From: Taishania sp965247975
GTDB lineage: Bacteria > Bacteroidota > Bacteroidia > Flavobacteriales_D > Crocinitomicaceae
Assembly (NCBI GenBank): GCA_965247975.1
Contig: OZ252050.1
Span: 2,356,001-2,420,000, forward strand
Direction: 5' to 3'
Length of the DNA: 64,000 bases
The position numbers and the translations under genes were made by a program. Position 1 is the first letter of the stretch; the number at the start of each line of letters is the position of its first letter. A model generated the notes under the pieces. The model searched no databases. It was not told the DNA's origin and saw only the letters and a program-made list of their open reading frames with translations. Shown piece after piece: positions 19,301-25,685 of this stretch.

Positions 19301-21215
19301 AAACATAAGTGAATGGTGAATTTCCAACCCCGCTGACATTGATAAAACCTAGATTCGAATTAAAACAGGAATCGTTCTGCAAGGTATTTAACTGCAACGT
19401 TGGATTTGAAGAAACAAAAATTGTAGCAATTGAATCGGTAATACATTGAACACCATTTAGTGTTACACTTAAAACATAATCTCCTCCATTAACTAATTCC
19501 ACATCTAAAACTTCAGGATTATTAATTGTAGACGTAAAACCATCTGGACCTGTCCAAGAATAATTTAACAAAGGAGAATTTGGAAAATTAAGCCATAAAT
19601 CTTCACCTACACAGAGCGAATCATTGTGCGTTATGACTGTATCCGCGCAATTACTGACGTCGACGGTCACAATTCCACTTTCAAGCGTCGGACAACCATT
19701 TATATCCAATAAATCAGAAGCTCCATTATTGCCATTGAAAATTCCTGATATTTGACCTGTTCCAAATAAAAATGCCTGATTAGCCAGAGTAGGTCCACAT
19801 TGCCATACTAAACAGTCTTCGTTTAATTTTACTTGAAACTTTATTACTGTACTATCTGCACCAGTTGGTGAATTCACAACAGCGCCTCCTACGGAACCAT
19901 TCGCACCTGTTCCAATTCTCGCACGCAATGTATTCGTGGCAGTTAAGAATTCAGCTTGATCGATGTCAATCGGATCCGTTTTTGACCCAGCATTTGGTCC
20001 ATAGGTAATTTGGATTGTTCCAGGCTGATATTCCAAACGAGGATCTAATGTGTCTGTAAGAATTGTTCCAATCGAAACGTCAGATCCAATGTTCTTTGCA
20101 ACAATTTTGTATTCTAAAAAATCGCCAGGAACAACGGTTCCTCCATTCAAATCCGTGTAGGAAACAGAAGCGCGTAAATCAGGTTCAAAAATATCTATGG
20201 CCGAAGTAATTACACTGGTCAATACGGTTTCAGAAGTTGTTGAAACTCGAATTGTTGCATTGGTGGCCGAATTTCCGATATAATTAAAAGTCGTATTGTT
20301 TGGTTTGTAAATATTGGCATCATGACCAAGTGTATTGTTGTAGCTTGGGTTTCTTAACGGAGTAAGCACTCCGCCGTTTGAAATGGTACTATTAAAAACA
20401 TTGTTAACTGGATGGATAGCATCACTAATGCTGACAAAAGTACCTGCTCCGTTAAAAGCCAGTTGATCTCCCGTTTGGGCTCTATCTCCATCATGAGCGA
20501 CAACACCAAGTTCAAAATTTACGGGTCCTGAAGGTGGTGTTAAAAATCCGGACAAAGGAATATTAACCGTTCCCGAAGCACCAGCACTGACATTTGTTAA
20601 TCCGTCAAAAACTGTGATGTTTCGCATGGATTGATAAATATTTCCATAAACGACAACAATTGTCCAGCCACCATAAACGTTTAGTCCAGTGCTTCCTACG
20701 ACATTTGCTACCCTATAAATAGAGTTGATTCCGTTAGCTTGCGCAATGGCTGTGATATTTTTAAAACCAAAATAAGAGACCTTCCCAACTGTATTGTCAA
20801 GCAATTCGTCGGCGGTCAATGTTGTATACGTACTTCCATCTACACTCAATCTCACTTGTCCTCTAGTCGCCCAATTTGGTGTCGTTGCAGGTGTATTATT
20901 CAATTGTCCTGACCAATACAATCCAGCCCAAGTAATTTCACTACAAGCTGGTAAATTCAACTGATCGCTGGAAGACATAAAAGTTGTTGGATCACTGTCA
21001 ATATCAATGAAAGACATTGTATTCCCATTGTTATCACCGTTCCCACCAGGAGGCGTTTGATTATTTGCAGCACAATTACAACCAATGGAAGCATTCGCTA
21101 ACATCACTAATCCGCCTTTCTGATTTGCTTGGAAACGCAGCGCAAATGGATCAATATTCTGTGAATATGTAAAGTAGGAAAATAGCAGGAAAATAAGAAA
21201 TAATGTATTTTTCAT
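13356..21215 (-). CDS. Giant SprB-repeat surface adhesin with T9SS type B sorting domain
   Basis: A 2619-residue secreted protein. Residues 1-18 are a signal peptide. The N-terminal about 340 residues form an unnamed beta-rich region with a Cys pair (GCNCAAN) and repeated Gly/Asn stretches. A DUF11-like domain (about 345-450, DTLDPRLEYQPG) follows. From about 600 to 2520 there are roughly 25 SprB-type repeats of 75-80 residues, each carrying a PYTYxW strand and a VTVTDxNGC end. The last about 90 residues are the CHU_C (gliding-motility-associated) domain, with MPNVFTPNGDGVNE, NRWGNVVYEG and WDGR, the signal for type IX secretion and surface anchoring. A cluster of nearly identical 699-bp units fills 16.1-18.7 kb. 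It is a probable adhesin or gliding-like surface filament. It is monocistronic. Confidence 0.95.
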   Translation of the reverse strand: MKNTLFLIFLLFSYFTYSQNIDPFALRFQANQKGGLVMLANASIGCNCAANNQTPPGGNGDNNGNTMSFIDIDSDPTTFMSSSDQLNLPACSEITWAGLYWSGQLNNTPATTPNWATRGQVRLSVDGSTYTTLTADELLDNTVGKVSYFGFKNITAIAQANGINSIYRVANVVGSTGLNVYGGWTIVVVYGNIYQSMRNITVFDGLTNVSAGASGTVNIPLSGFLTPPSGPVNFELGVVAHDGDRAQTGDQLAFNGAGTFVSISDAIHPVNNVFNSTISNGGVLTPLRNPSYNNTLGHDANIYKPNNTTFNYIGNSATNATIRVSTTSETVLTSVITSAIDIFEPDLRASVSYTDLNGGTVVPGDFLEYKIVAKNIGSDVSIGTILTDTLDPRLEYQPGTIQITYGPNAGSKTDPIDIDQAEFLTATNTLRARIGTGANGSVGGAVVNSPTGADSTVIKFQVKLNEDCLVWQCGPTLANQAFLFGTGQISGIFNGNNGASDLLDINGCPTLESGIVTVDVSNCADTVITHNDSLCVGEDLWLNFPNSPLLNYSWTGPDGFTSTINNPEVLDVELVNGGDYVLSVTLNGVQCITDSIATIFVSSNPTLQLNTLQNDSCFNSNLGFINVSGVGNSPFTYVWSNGDTDSLANDIGEGTYSVIALDQYGCDVADTFSLTEPTALNSSATITSDYNGQDISCFGAMDGSAQVTANGGTLPYTFLWTPNLETTAAITGLDTGKYVVTVTDLNGCKSLDSLFLTQPDSIVIAAIITDVLCFGNSTGAINATITGGTTPYSYDWSNGAVTQDLSAVPAGTYSDTVTDVNGCSASAAFNIIQPPAPLSMTDSITPILCFGDTSGNIALTVAGGVTPYTYVWSNGDLDNVAENLGIGTYTVTVTDSNNCTISETFTLTQPALLIGDASITSNYNGQDISCFGAMDGSAGVTVSGGVLPYTYLWLPGLETVDSISNLDIGTYTVTVTDANGCFVVDSVTLTQPDSLAVSAIITNVLCFGDSTGAIDVSVVGGTTPYAYSWTNGILTQDLSGIPAGIYVDTVTDINGCFEIVEYQITQPSAPLSMTDSITPILCFGDTTGNIALTVVGGVTPYTYVWSNGDTDNVAENLGIGTYTVTVTDSNNCTISETFTLTQPTLLIGDASITSNYNGQDISCFGAMDGSADVTVSGGVLPYTYLWSPGLETVDSISNLDIGTYSVTVTDANGCFVVDSVTLTQPDSLAVSAIITNVLCFGDSTGAIDVSVVGGTTPYVYSWNNGILTQDLSGIPAGIYVDTVTDINGCFEIVEYQITQPSAPLSMTDSITPILCFDDTTGNIALTVVGGVTPYTYVWSNGDTDNIAENLGIGTYTVTVTDSNNCTISDTFTLTQPTLLTGDANITSNYNGQDISCFGAMDGSADVTVSGGVLPYTYLWSPGLESVDSISNLDIGTYTVTVTDANGCFVVDSVTLTQPDSLIVSAIITNVLCFGDSTGAIDVSVVGGTTPYVYSWTNGILTQDLSGIPAGIYVDTVTDINGCFEIVEYQITQPSAPLSMTDSITPILCFGDTTGNIALTVAGGVVPYTYVWSNGDTDNVAENLGIGTYTVTVTDSNNCTISETFTLTQPTLLTGDANITSNYNGQDISCFGAMDGSADVTVSGGVLPYTYLWLPGLETVDSISNLDIGTYTVTVTDANGCFVVDSVTLTQPDSLIITATTVDVLCFSYATGSIDATVQGGILPYSYSWSNGANTEDLSALIAGNYSDTVTDLNGCVSISTFTINQPADSMTITGTATEILCFGDVTSAIDLTVTGGIAPYTYLWSTVETTQDIDSLGAGTYSVQVTDSNNCVQFYSITITQPDLLSLTATHLNPVCANGTQGSIDLTLTGGTPSFTYVWNNGGFTQDISDLFAGDYFVSVTDTNGCMDTLSVTLTDPDAIFIDETVTNVLCYSDSTGSIDISVSNGTPLYSFDWSNGAITEDLTNIPTGSYYVNVSDVNSCGGFMSFFISQPDTLVYVSGSSSTNVLCFNDSIGTINIEIAGGVAPYTYAWDNGQLTQDIQDLGAGIYTVIVLDSNLCQVTFTDTIFQPTDLVLTETHANVLCFGDSTASIDLTVVGGVEPYSFAWNSGQITEDLSNIPLGTYVVTVTDSNNCVDSLSIEITQPLAPLELSLSQENVLCFAGNSGSIDLTVTGGTSDYTYLWNTGDTIQDLDALTLGNYDVVVTDANGCSDTISTVITQPTAPISLSSTNTPTCFGAALGSIDLSVTGGTGSYSYLWNNTEVTQDLTDLAPGIYTVTVTDANLCEATLSDTIIQPTEVVLTETHENVLCYGDATGSINVSVTGGVPQYTYAWDNGTSNQDLANIPIGTYTLIVVDSDNCPDTISVQITQPNAPLNISSTTTDVFCNGGSDGTISATVSGGTTGYSYSWDSGQTTEDLSGVSAGTYVLTVTDANGCVEIETAVINEPNGIDLTMNVINTCFGKSDGAVSVVAAGGNPGYTYLWNTDDDGTSISELSVGTYTVTVTDANGCSNTASVNVTILGPEDGCVVIDMPNVFTPNGDGVNEIFLPIELLGVKDYQLVIVNRWGNVVYEGTDPVLGWDGRTQTGEDATDGVYFWRVNYTDVYNNASKVHGNVTIVRD
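16140..18720 (-). repeat. 699-bp higher-order repeat inside the adhesin gene
   Basis: The same landmark (GTCA followed by an A/G-rich word encoding SMTDS on the minus strand) recurs at 16597, 17296, 17995 and 18694, exactly 699 bp apart (233 codons). Each unit holds three different SprB modules. The copies are nearly identical at DNA level, whereas the repeats further out in the gene share only protein motifs. This implies recent unequal exchange or gene conversion. It is also a region where short-read assembly may have miscounted copies. Confidence 0.93.
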
Positions 21216-21354
21216 AATGGTGAACTTTCACATAGCGTGATGTGATTTAAAACAAGAGAGTTAGAATTGTGATTTTCTTTTTAAGAAGACGTTTGAATAT
21301 GTAAAAAGGTTGTTCGAAGAACGGTCAAAAACACCAAATAAATAAACTTTTTTC

Positions 21355-21391
21355 AATAAAAAATCCCAGCAGTCAAAACTACTGGGATTCA
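21355..21391 (-). terminator. Terminator of the PepSY-like lipoprotein gene
   Basis: On the minus strand AATCCCAG pairs with CTGGGATT, extended by a 3-bp AGT/ACT stem after one mismatch, and is followed by a run of T. It lies about 40 bp beyond the stop at 21430 and fits a Rho-independent terminator. Confidence 0.8.
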
Positions 21392-21429
21392 ATGATTTAT
21401 AATAATCTGCTAAAGCAAATTTCTCGCTT

Positions 21430-21867
21430 TTATAATTCTCGCTGAAAATCTCCTGTTGAGTTAAATTCAAGACGTTTGCCATTATTCAATCGCACAGTTT
21501 GCATTTTTTTCTTTGTATCTAAAATCCAATCAGTAATTACGCTAGGCGCATAGTTATTATCTACATATTTATCAATTGCAGGATCAATCACTGTTTCAGG
21601 TAATTCTGTACTTGAATGAATTTCTTGAATTTCAGGAGTTTCAGTAAATCTTAAACTAACTGAATTTGAAGTCAATTGTACATCATAAAAACGACTGAAA
21701 CCTTCTTTTTCAACTTTGCATTCAGTGATTTCATTACCGTTGAAATTTGTACGAACATACGTTTTGATTGGCTCAGGAATCTGAGTATCATCCATTGCCT
21801 CATTTTTCTTACAACTTGTAACAGCAACTAAACTTAATGCTAGGAACCCAACTAATATCTTTTTCAT
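21430..21867 (-). CDS. PepSY-like lipoprotein
   Basis: A 145-residue lipoprotein: the signal sequence ends VTSC with the lipidated Cys near residue 19. Two repeats of the PepSY-like (DUF2874-type) pattern follow, each beginning with a helix of the IPEPIKTYVRTNF or IDPAIDKYVDNNY kind and continuing with a strand containing an aromatic/acidic turn. Such proteins are common periplasmic or outer-membrane proteins of Bacteroidota with unclear function. It stands alone between the adhesin (divergent in role, same strand) and the copper operon on the other strand. Family assignment is moderate. Confidence 0.7.
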   Translation of the reverse strand: MKKILVGFLALSLVAVTSCKKNEAMDDTQIPEPIKTYVRTNFNGNEITECKVEKEGFSRFYDVQLTSNSVSLRFTETPEIQEIHSSTELPETVIDPAIDKYVDNNYAPSVITDWILDTKKKMQTVRLNNGKRLEFNSTGDFQREL

Positions 21868-22066
21868 AGTTTATCTTTGATAAGTAAATACGTTGGCTAA
21901 AATAAATCATTGAGTTCGATTGTCCAAATAAATTTGATTTTTTAACATTTTCATTTAAAGCTTTTTGAATCTTTAAACGAGTTTTAACGGTGGAAAATTC
22001 AAAGATGCGGTTGATTTTCGAATTCAAGTATTCTGCTTAATATTTTAAGCCTTTAACAGAATTTCT

Positions 22067-22074
22067 TATTTTTG
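22067..22074 (+). promoter_or_regulatory. -7 promoter element of the copper-related operon
   Basis: TATTTTTG matches TAnnTTTG and lies only 5 bp before the ATG at 22079. If it is used, the transcript would be leaderless or start at a later ATG. This is an observation of consensus plus position; it has not been tested. Confidence 0.4.
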
Positions 22075-22078
22075 CTGT

Positions 22079-22480
22079 ATGAAAAGGCTGCTTCTTTTTA
22101 TGGTTATCGGTTTGATGCTTTTTAAAATGAGTGTTCAAACGGGTATTCTGGTGAATTGGAAGATCAATCAAGCAAAAATTGAAAAGTTGTATTGCGAAAA
22201 CAAAGACAATCCACTCATGCATTGCGAAGGGAAATGTTATTTATCCAAGCAGTTAAAACAAATTGAAAACGACTTTCAAAAATCAAAAACTCCTCCTTAC
22301 GAAAAATTAGTAAAATCCTCTGAAATCATCCTTTTTTGCGAAGATTTAGCGTTTTTTCAATTAGCGAATTTGATATTAAAAGAAAACCAACCTTTTGGAG
22401 GTTATTATACACAACATATTACTGAAAATCATCACAAATCTTGCTTTCACCCTCCCGATGTCTTTTCATTTTTAGCATAA
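22079..22480 (+). CDS. Small Cys/His-containing protein of a copper-related operon
   Basis: 133 residues. The N-terminus is a signal peptide or membrane helix (residues 1-22). The centre holds a Cys cluster, LYCENK followed by HCEGKCYLSKQL (about residues 41-59), and the C-terminus ends with HHKSCFHPP. The CEGKCYL word looks like a family signature. The Cys/His pattern and its position directly before an MbnP-like and an MbnH-like gene suggest metal, probably copper, handling, but no biochemical role is known to me. Spacing to the next gene is 54 bp, so co-transcription is likely. Confidence 0.65.
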   Translation: MKRLLLFMVIGLMLFKMSVQTGILVNWKINQAKIEKLYCENKDNPLMHCEGKCYLSKQLKQIENDFQKSKTPPYEKLVKSSEIILFCEDLAFFQLANLILKENQPFGGYYTQHITENHHKSCFHPPDVFSFLA

Positions 22481-22534
22481 ACCTGCTTACATTTTAAGCA
22501 ACCTTTTATTCTTCATAATTTTAAATTTCTAAAA

Positions 22535-23305
22535 ATGAAAAACACATTCAAATTGGGTTTATATGCCCTATCTATCATTATTTTGGCTTCATGTAAAAAA
22601 GATGAAACAGAACCAACAACTCCAACAACTCCTGCTGCAACAACAGACAATGTTCTATTAAAAATCGAGCACACATGGAATGGTGCGGATTTCGCTTTAG
22701 ACACTGATTTTCAGCACCCAATTACAGGCGATGATTTGAATTTCACAACATTCAAATACTACATTTCCAATATTCGATTGAAAAAAGCCAATGGAACATG
22801 GTGGACACAACCGGATAGCTATTTCTTGTTAAACATCTCGAACGGAAGCACATCTGAAATTAATTTAACTAACGTTCCAGTTGGAGAATATACAGATATC
22901 GAGTATGTTCTTGGAGTTGACAGCACAATGAATGTTTCTGGTCCACAAACTGGAGCTTTATCTACAGCAAATGGCATGTTCTGGAGCTGGAATTCTGGTT
23001 ACATCATGCTTAAAGCAGAAGGCATTTCAACAAATTCAACAAGTGGTTCATTTACTTTTCACTTAGGAGGATTCTCTGGAGCAAACAATATTGTTACAAC
23101 AAAAACGCATAACTTCACAGGGAATTCTTTGTCTGCGCTTGGAAATGGCAATTGCCAAATTCATTTATCGGCAAAACCTGAAGCTTTATGGGCTACTGCA
23201 GGTTCGGTGAGTGGAACTTCGAACCTTCAAATGCCAGGAGCAATGGCAAAAACAATGGCATTGGATTTCTACGGATCTTTCGAGTTCGAACACATTCATG
23301 AATAA
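22535..23305 (+). CDS. MbnP-like copper-binding lipoprotein
   Basis: A 256-residue lipoprotein (ILASC, Cys near residue 20, then a Thr/Pro-rich linker) carrying one MbnP-type domain from about residue 43. Landmarks are FALDTDF, the FTTFKYYISNIRL strand near residue 71, the MFWSWNSGYIMLKAEG motif near residue 150, and a His-containing HLGGFSGANN strand near 177. In MbnP of methanobactin operons a tryptophan is converted to kynurenine by the partner MbnH and this helps bind copper. The M-x-W-x-W-x-x-G-Y motif here keeps the two Trp. The downstream MbnH-like gene overlaps its end. Copper binding is inferred from the family. Confidence 0.85.
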   Translation: MKNTFKLGLYALSIIILASCKKDETEPTTPTTPAATTDNVLLKIEHTWNGADFALDTDFQHPITGDDLNFTTFKYYISNIRLKKANGTWWTQPDSYFLLNISNGSTSEINLTNVPVGEYTDIEYVLGVDSTMNVSGPQTGALSTANGMFWSWNSGYIMLKAEGISTNSTSGSFTFHLGGFSGANNIVTTKTHNFTGNSLSALGNGNCQIHLSAKPEALWATAGSVSGTSNLQMPGAMAKTMALDFYGSFEFEHIHE

Positions 23306-24323
23306 CATGTTCTCATTTAAACTGCTGGCACTATTCGCTGTCAGCAGTTTAATGATTTCTTGTAAAAAAACTGTCATTGAAACAGAAAATTCTTGGGGCT
23401 TTTATCAACCTGAGAACTTTCCTTCAGCTTTATATACATTTGAAAATAATGCTCAAACTTACAAGCGTTTTGAGTTAGGTCGCGCATTGTTTTATGACAA
23501 CATTCTTTCGTCTGACAGCTCCGTTTCATGTGCAACGTGTCATGCGCAAACACATGCATTTTCCGCGCACAACACTGCTTTGAGCGAAGGAGTTGGTGGA
23601 CAATTTGGAACAAGAAATTCACCTGGTATTTTTAATATGGCATGGAGTTCTAGCTTTATGTGGGATGGTCGCATCAATCATTTGGATGTGATGCCTATTG
23701 ACCCAATCACCAATCCCCTAGAAATGAATGAAACCATGAGTAATGTTGTTTCGAAATTACAAAATTCTGACAAGTACAAAGCACTTTTCAAGAATGCTTA
23801 CGGTACAGAAACAGTAACTGAACAATTGGTTTTAAAAGCTTTGTCGCAATTTATGGTGATGATTATTTCTGACAATTCAAAATACGACCAAATGAAGCGT
23901 GGCGCGGTTTCTTTTACGGAAAGTGAGCAACAAGGATACCAATTGTTTCAGGCAAAATGTGTTCAATGCCATTCCGGCGATCTTTTTACGGATCAATCAT
24001 TTAGAAACAACGGATTAGATGCTACATTTACGGATACTGGAAGATTCTCATTTACCAATAATCCAATGGATTTAGGAAAGTTCAAGGTTCCTAGTTTGCG
24101 AAATGTAGAACTGACTTATCCTTACATGCATGACGGTCGCTTTTTCACGTTGAGTCAAGTTCTCAATCATTATGCAGAAGGAATCACAACATCTTCTACC
24201 CTAGACGAAAATTTAGCTGGAGGCATCCCTTTAACTGCAGTAGAAAAATCTCAATTAATAAGTTTTTTAAAAACGTTGACAGATTATTCTTTGCTCGGCA
24301 ATGCGCATTTGAAGGAGCCATAA
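23298..24323 (+). CDS. MbnH-like di-heme cytochrome c peroxidase family protein
   Basis: A lipoprotein of 341 residues (SPII site MISC, Cys22) with two c-type heme motifs: SCATCH (Cys78/Cys81/His82) and KCVQCH (Cys221/Cys224/His225). This is the layout of bacterial di-heme peroxidases such as MauG, CcpA and MbnH. I take the start at ATG 23298, which overlaps the MbnP-like stop by 8 bp and precedes a good lipoprotein signal; ATG 23307 is also possible, and the longer frame to 23211 is unlikely because it lies within the upstream gene. In methanobactin systems MbnH oxidises the MbnP tryptophan. The gene pair here supports the same relation. A GC-rich hairpin terminator follows. Confidence 0.88.
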   Translation: MNNMFSFKLLALFAVSSLMISCKKTVIETENSWGFYQPENFPSALYTFENNAQTYKRFELGRALFYDNILSSDSSVSCATCHAQTHAFSAHNTALSEGVGGQFGTRNSPGIFNMAWSSSFMWDGRINHLDVMPIDPITNPLEMNETMSNVVSKLQNSDKYKALFKNAYGTETVTEQLVLKALSQFMVMIISDNSKYDQMKRGAVSFTESEQQGYQLFQAKCVQCHSGDLFTDQSFRNNGLDATFTDTGRFSFTNNPMDLGKFKVPSLRNVELTYPYMHDGRFFTLSQVLNHYAEGITTSSTLDENLAGGIPLTAVEKSQLISFLKTLTDYSLLGNAHLKEP

Positions 24324-24354
24324 TGTTGTGAGAGTTTTTAATGAATTAAAATGA

Positions 24355-24377
24355 GGAGAGTTAGCTCTCCTTTTTTT
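24355..24377 (+). terminator. Terminator of the copper-related operon
   Basis: GGAGAG (24355-24360) pairs with CTCTCC (24365-24370) around TTAG and runs into seven T. It ends the MbnP/MbnH transcript 32 bp after the stop. Confidence 0.88.
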
Positions 24378-24398
24378 GTGTAAAAATTTCTTGATTTC

Positions 24399-24985
24399 GT
24401 TTTTTGCGCTTGCGAAAACTGGGATTAGCTCCGCTGAACCCGTGGGACCGACGTGCAGTGGATGAAAGCTCTCAACTGCTTTGAAATAAAGCAGTTGGCT
24501 TTTTCCGTTTTTTGCGCTTGCGAAAACTGGGATTAGCTCCGCTGAACCCGTGGGACCGACGTGCAGTGGATGAAAGCTCTCAACTGCTTTGAAATAAAGC
24601 AGTTGGCTTTTTCCGTTTTTTGCACTTGCGAAAACTGGGATTAGCTCCGCTGAACCCGTGGGACCGACGTGCAGTGGATGAAAGCTCTCAACTGCTTTGA
24701 AATAAAGCAGTTGGCTTTTTCCGTTTTTTGCGCTTGCGAAAACTGAGATTAGCTCCGCTGAACCCATTGAACCGACGTGCAGTGGATGAAAGCTCTCAAC
24801 TGCTTTGAAATAAAGCAGTTGGCTTTTTCCGTTTTTTACGCTTGCGAAAACTGGGATTAGCTCCGCTGAACCCGTGGGACCGATGTGCAGTGGATGAAAG
24901 CTCTCAACTGCTTTGAAATAAAGCAGTTGACTTTTTCCGTTTTTTGCGCTTGCGAAAACGAGTTTTCGGCGCGCTAAAAACGGAA
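24399..24985. repeat. 108-bp tandem array, each unit with a strong hairpin
   Basis: Units of exactly 108 bp start at about 24400, 24508, 24616, 24724, 24832 and, incompletely, 24940. They are nearly identical; copy 3 has GCACTTG for GCGCTTG, and copy 4 differs in the CCCGTGGGACC stretch. Each contains CAACTGCTTT-GAAAT-AAAGCAGTTG, a perfect 10-bp stem, inside a longer imperfect stem (AAAGC...GCTTT) followed by a T-run, so each resembles a bidirectional terminator. Because 108 is a multiple of 3, a minus-strand frame stays open through the array, but it begins at a TTG inside a hairpin and only repeats a 36-residue word, so I do not call a gene. Confidence 0.92.
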
Positions 24986-25017
24986 AAAGCTCCTCCAACT
25001 TACGTTGAAGGAGCTTT
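24986..25017 (-). terminator. Terminator-like hairpin next to the left tRNA-Lys fragment
   Basis: AAAGCTCCT (24986-24994) pairs with AGGAGCTTT (25009-25017), with a CAAC/GTTG inner stem. On the minus strand it is followed by a T-run. It lies directly after the tRNA-3'-like word at 25025-25039 (reading leftwards), exactly as the terminator at 34773-34800 follows the real tRNA-Lys. It may be the ancestral tRNA terminator displaced by an integration. Confidence 0.65.
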
Positions 25018-25024
25018 CATCAGA

Positions 25025-25061
25025 GTGATCCCGCTGGGACCGTAAGTGATCCGGCTGGGAT
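25025..25061 (-). other. attL-like site: two tRNA-Lys 3'-end copies
   Basis: GTGATCCCGCTGGGA at 25025-25039 matches the tRNA-Lys 3' end exactly; GTGATCCGGCTGGGAT at 25046-25061 matches it in 15 of 16 positions. They are tandem, 21 bp apart. No tRNA body accompanies either copy. Two copies could mean two integration events at the same site. Confidence 0.65.
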
Positions 25062-25120
25062 ACCTAAATCCTAGCCGAAATGCCTGCTTTTATGAGGTTT
25101 TTACCATAGCCTTGCTTATT

Positions 25121-25143
25121 CTGTTGACAGTAATGTTGACAAA
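25121..25143 (+). other. Arm-type repeat near left island end
   Basis: Two TGTTGACA words 12 bp apart (25122 and 25134). The 23-bp stretch matches 34670-34692 with two mismatches in the same orientation. Paired short repeats of this kind flank att cores as integrase arm-binding sites; that role is inferred. Confidence 0.5.
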
Positions 25144-25281
25144 AAATTTAGCTCGTTTTGCGGCTATTTGAAAGAACGATTTCTAAGAGCTAAAGTAATG
25201 ATTAATAAACTAAATTCAAACAAATCAAACTAAAACTAATGTGTTTTTTTCTAGCTGTTTTTAAGGTGTTTGTTCAAGTCA

Positions 25282-25629
25282 CTAATTCTTCTTCTTACAA
25301 CAATTATCCAGCTTTTCATAAGCACTTACTACTGCTGGGACTTCATCGGCATCAAAACCCAGTTTTGAAATTTCTGTTCTAATTTCTGCAATCGTTATTT
25401 TCTTGGGTTTATATTTAACGCTAATTGTCATATCGGTTTCATTGTACTCCACCAATTTAATCCCTTTTATATAGACCAAATCTGTTTCCATTAAGCCACC
25501 GCACGTTTCGCACACCTTACAGTGATTGCAATAGGTTTTGGTTTTAATTACAACTGTCTCAGTTTTTTTCTGCGCGTTTGCGATAAAAGAACCTGATACT
25601 AAAATGAGTGTGATGATTATATTTTTCAT
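25282..25629 (-). CDS. Heavy-metal-associated (HMA-like) secreted protein
   Basis: 115 residues with a signal peptide (1-19, ending ANA). The mature protein has a Cys-rich start, CNHCKVCETCGG (about residues 33-44), followed by a beta-alpha-beta pattern like an HMA domain (KLVEYNETDMTISVKYKPKKITIAEIRTEISKLGFDADE in outline, residues 57-95). The C-terminus ends CCKKK. Proteins of this type are often encoded beside P-type ATPases and RND pumps and are thought to pass or sense metal ions in the periplasm. It is 56 bp downstream of the P-type ATPase gene on the same strand, so it is probably the last gene of the metal operon. Confidence 0.75.
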   Translation of the reverse strand: MKNIIITLILVSGSFIANAQKKTETVVIKTKTYCNHCKVCETCGGLMETDLVYIKGIKLVEYNETDMTISVKYKPKKITIAEIRTEISKLGFDADEVPAVVSAYEKLDNCCKKKN

Positions 25630-25685
25630 AATTGTTTCTTTATAGAATAAAATTAGTTGAATAATCTGTGATTAAAATCTAGTAA

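Noticed and set aside
13400..19400. Regularly spaced repeats that could look like a CRISPR array
   Set aside because: The repeats are 699-bp or about 230-bp coding modules in one open frame. No short direct repeats with unique spacers and no cas genes are present.
21809..22027. A short minus-strand frame between the lipoprotein gene and the copper operon
   Set aside because: Low-complexity Lys/Asn sequence overlapping the lipoprotein start, with no signal or motif; probably AT-rich noise.
23211..23297. A longer N-terminus for the di-heme peroxidase
   Set aside because: The extra 29 codons overlap the MbnP-like gene in another frame and precede a clear lipoprotein signal at 23298.
24267..24998. 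A 243-codon minus-strand frame with five repeats of a 36-residue word
   Set aside because: It exists only because the 108-bp unit is a multiple of three. It begins at a TTG inside a hairpin and has no promoter or protein-like composition outside the repeats.
25021..25075. A second tRNA gene at the left island end
   Set aside because: Only 15-16 bp of the tRNA 3' end is present, twice. No anticodon arm or D-arm can be folded.
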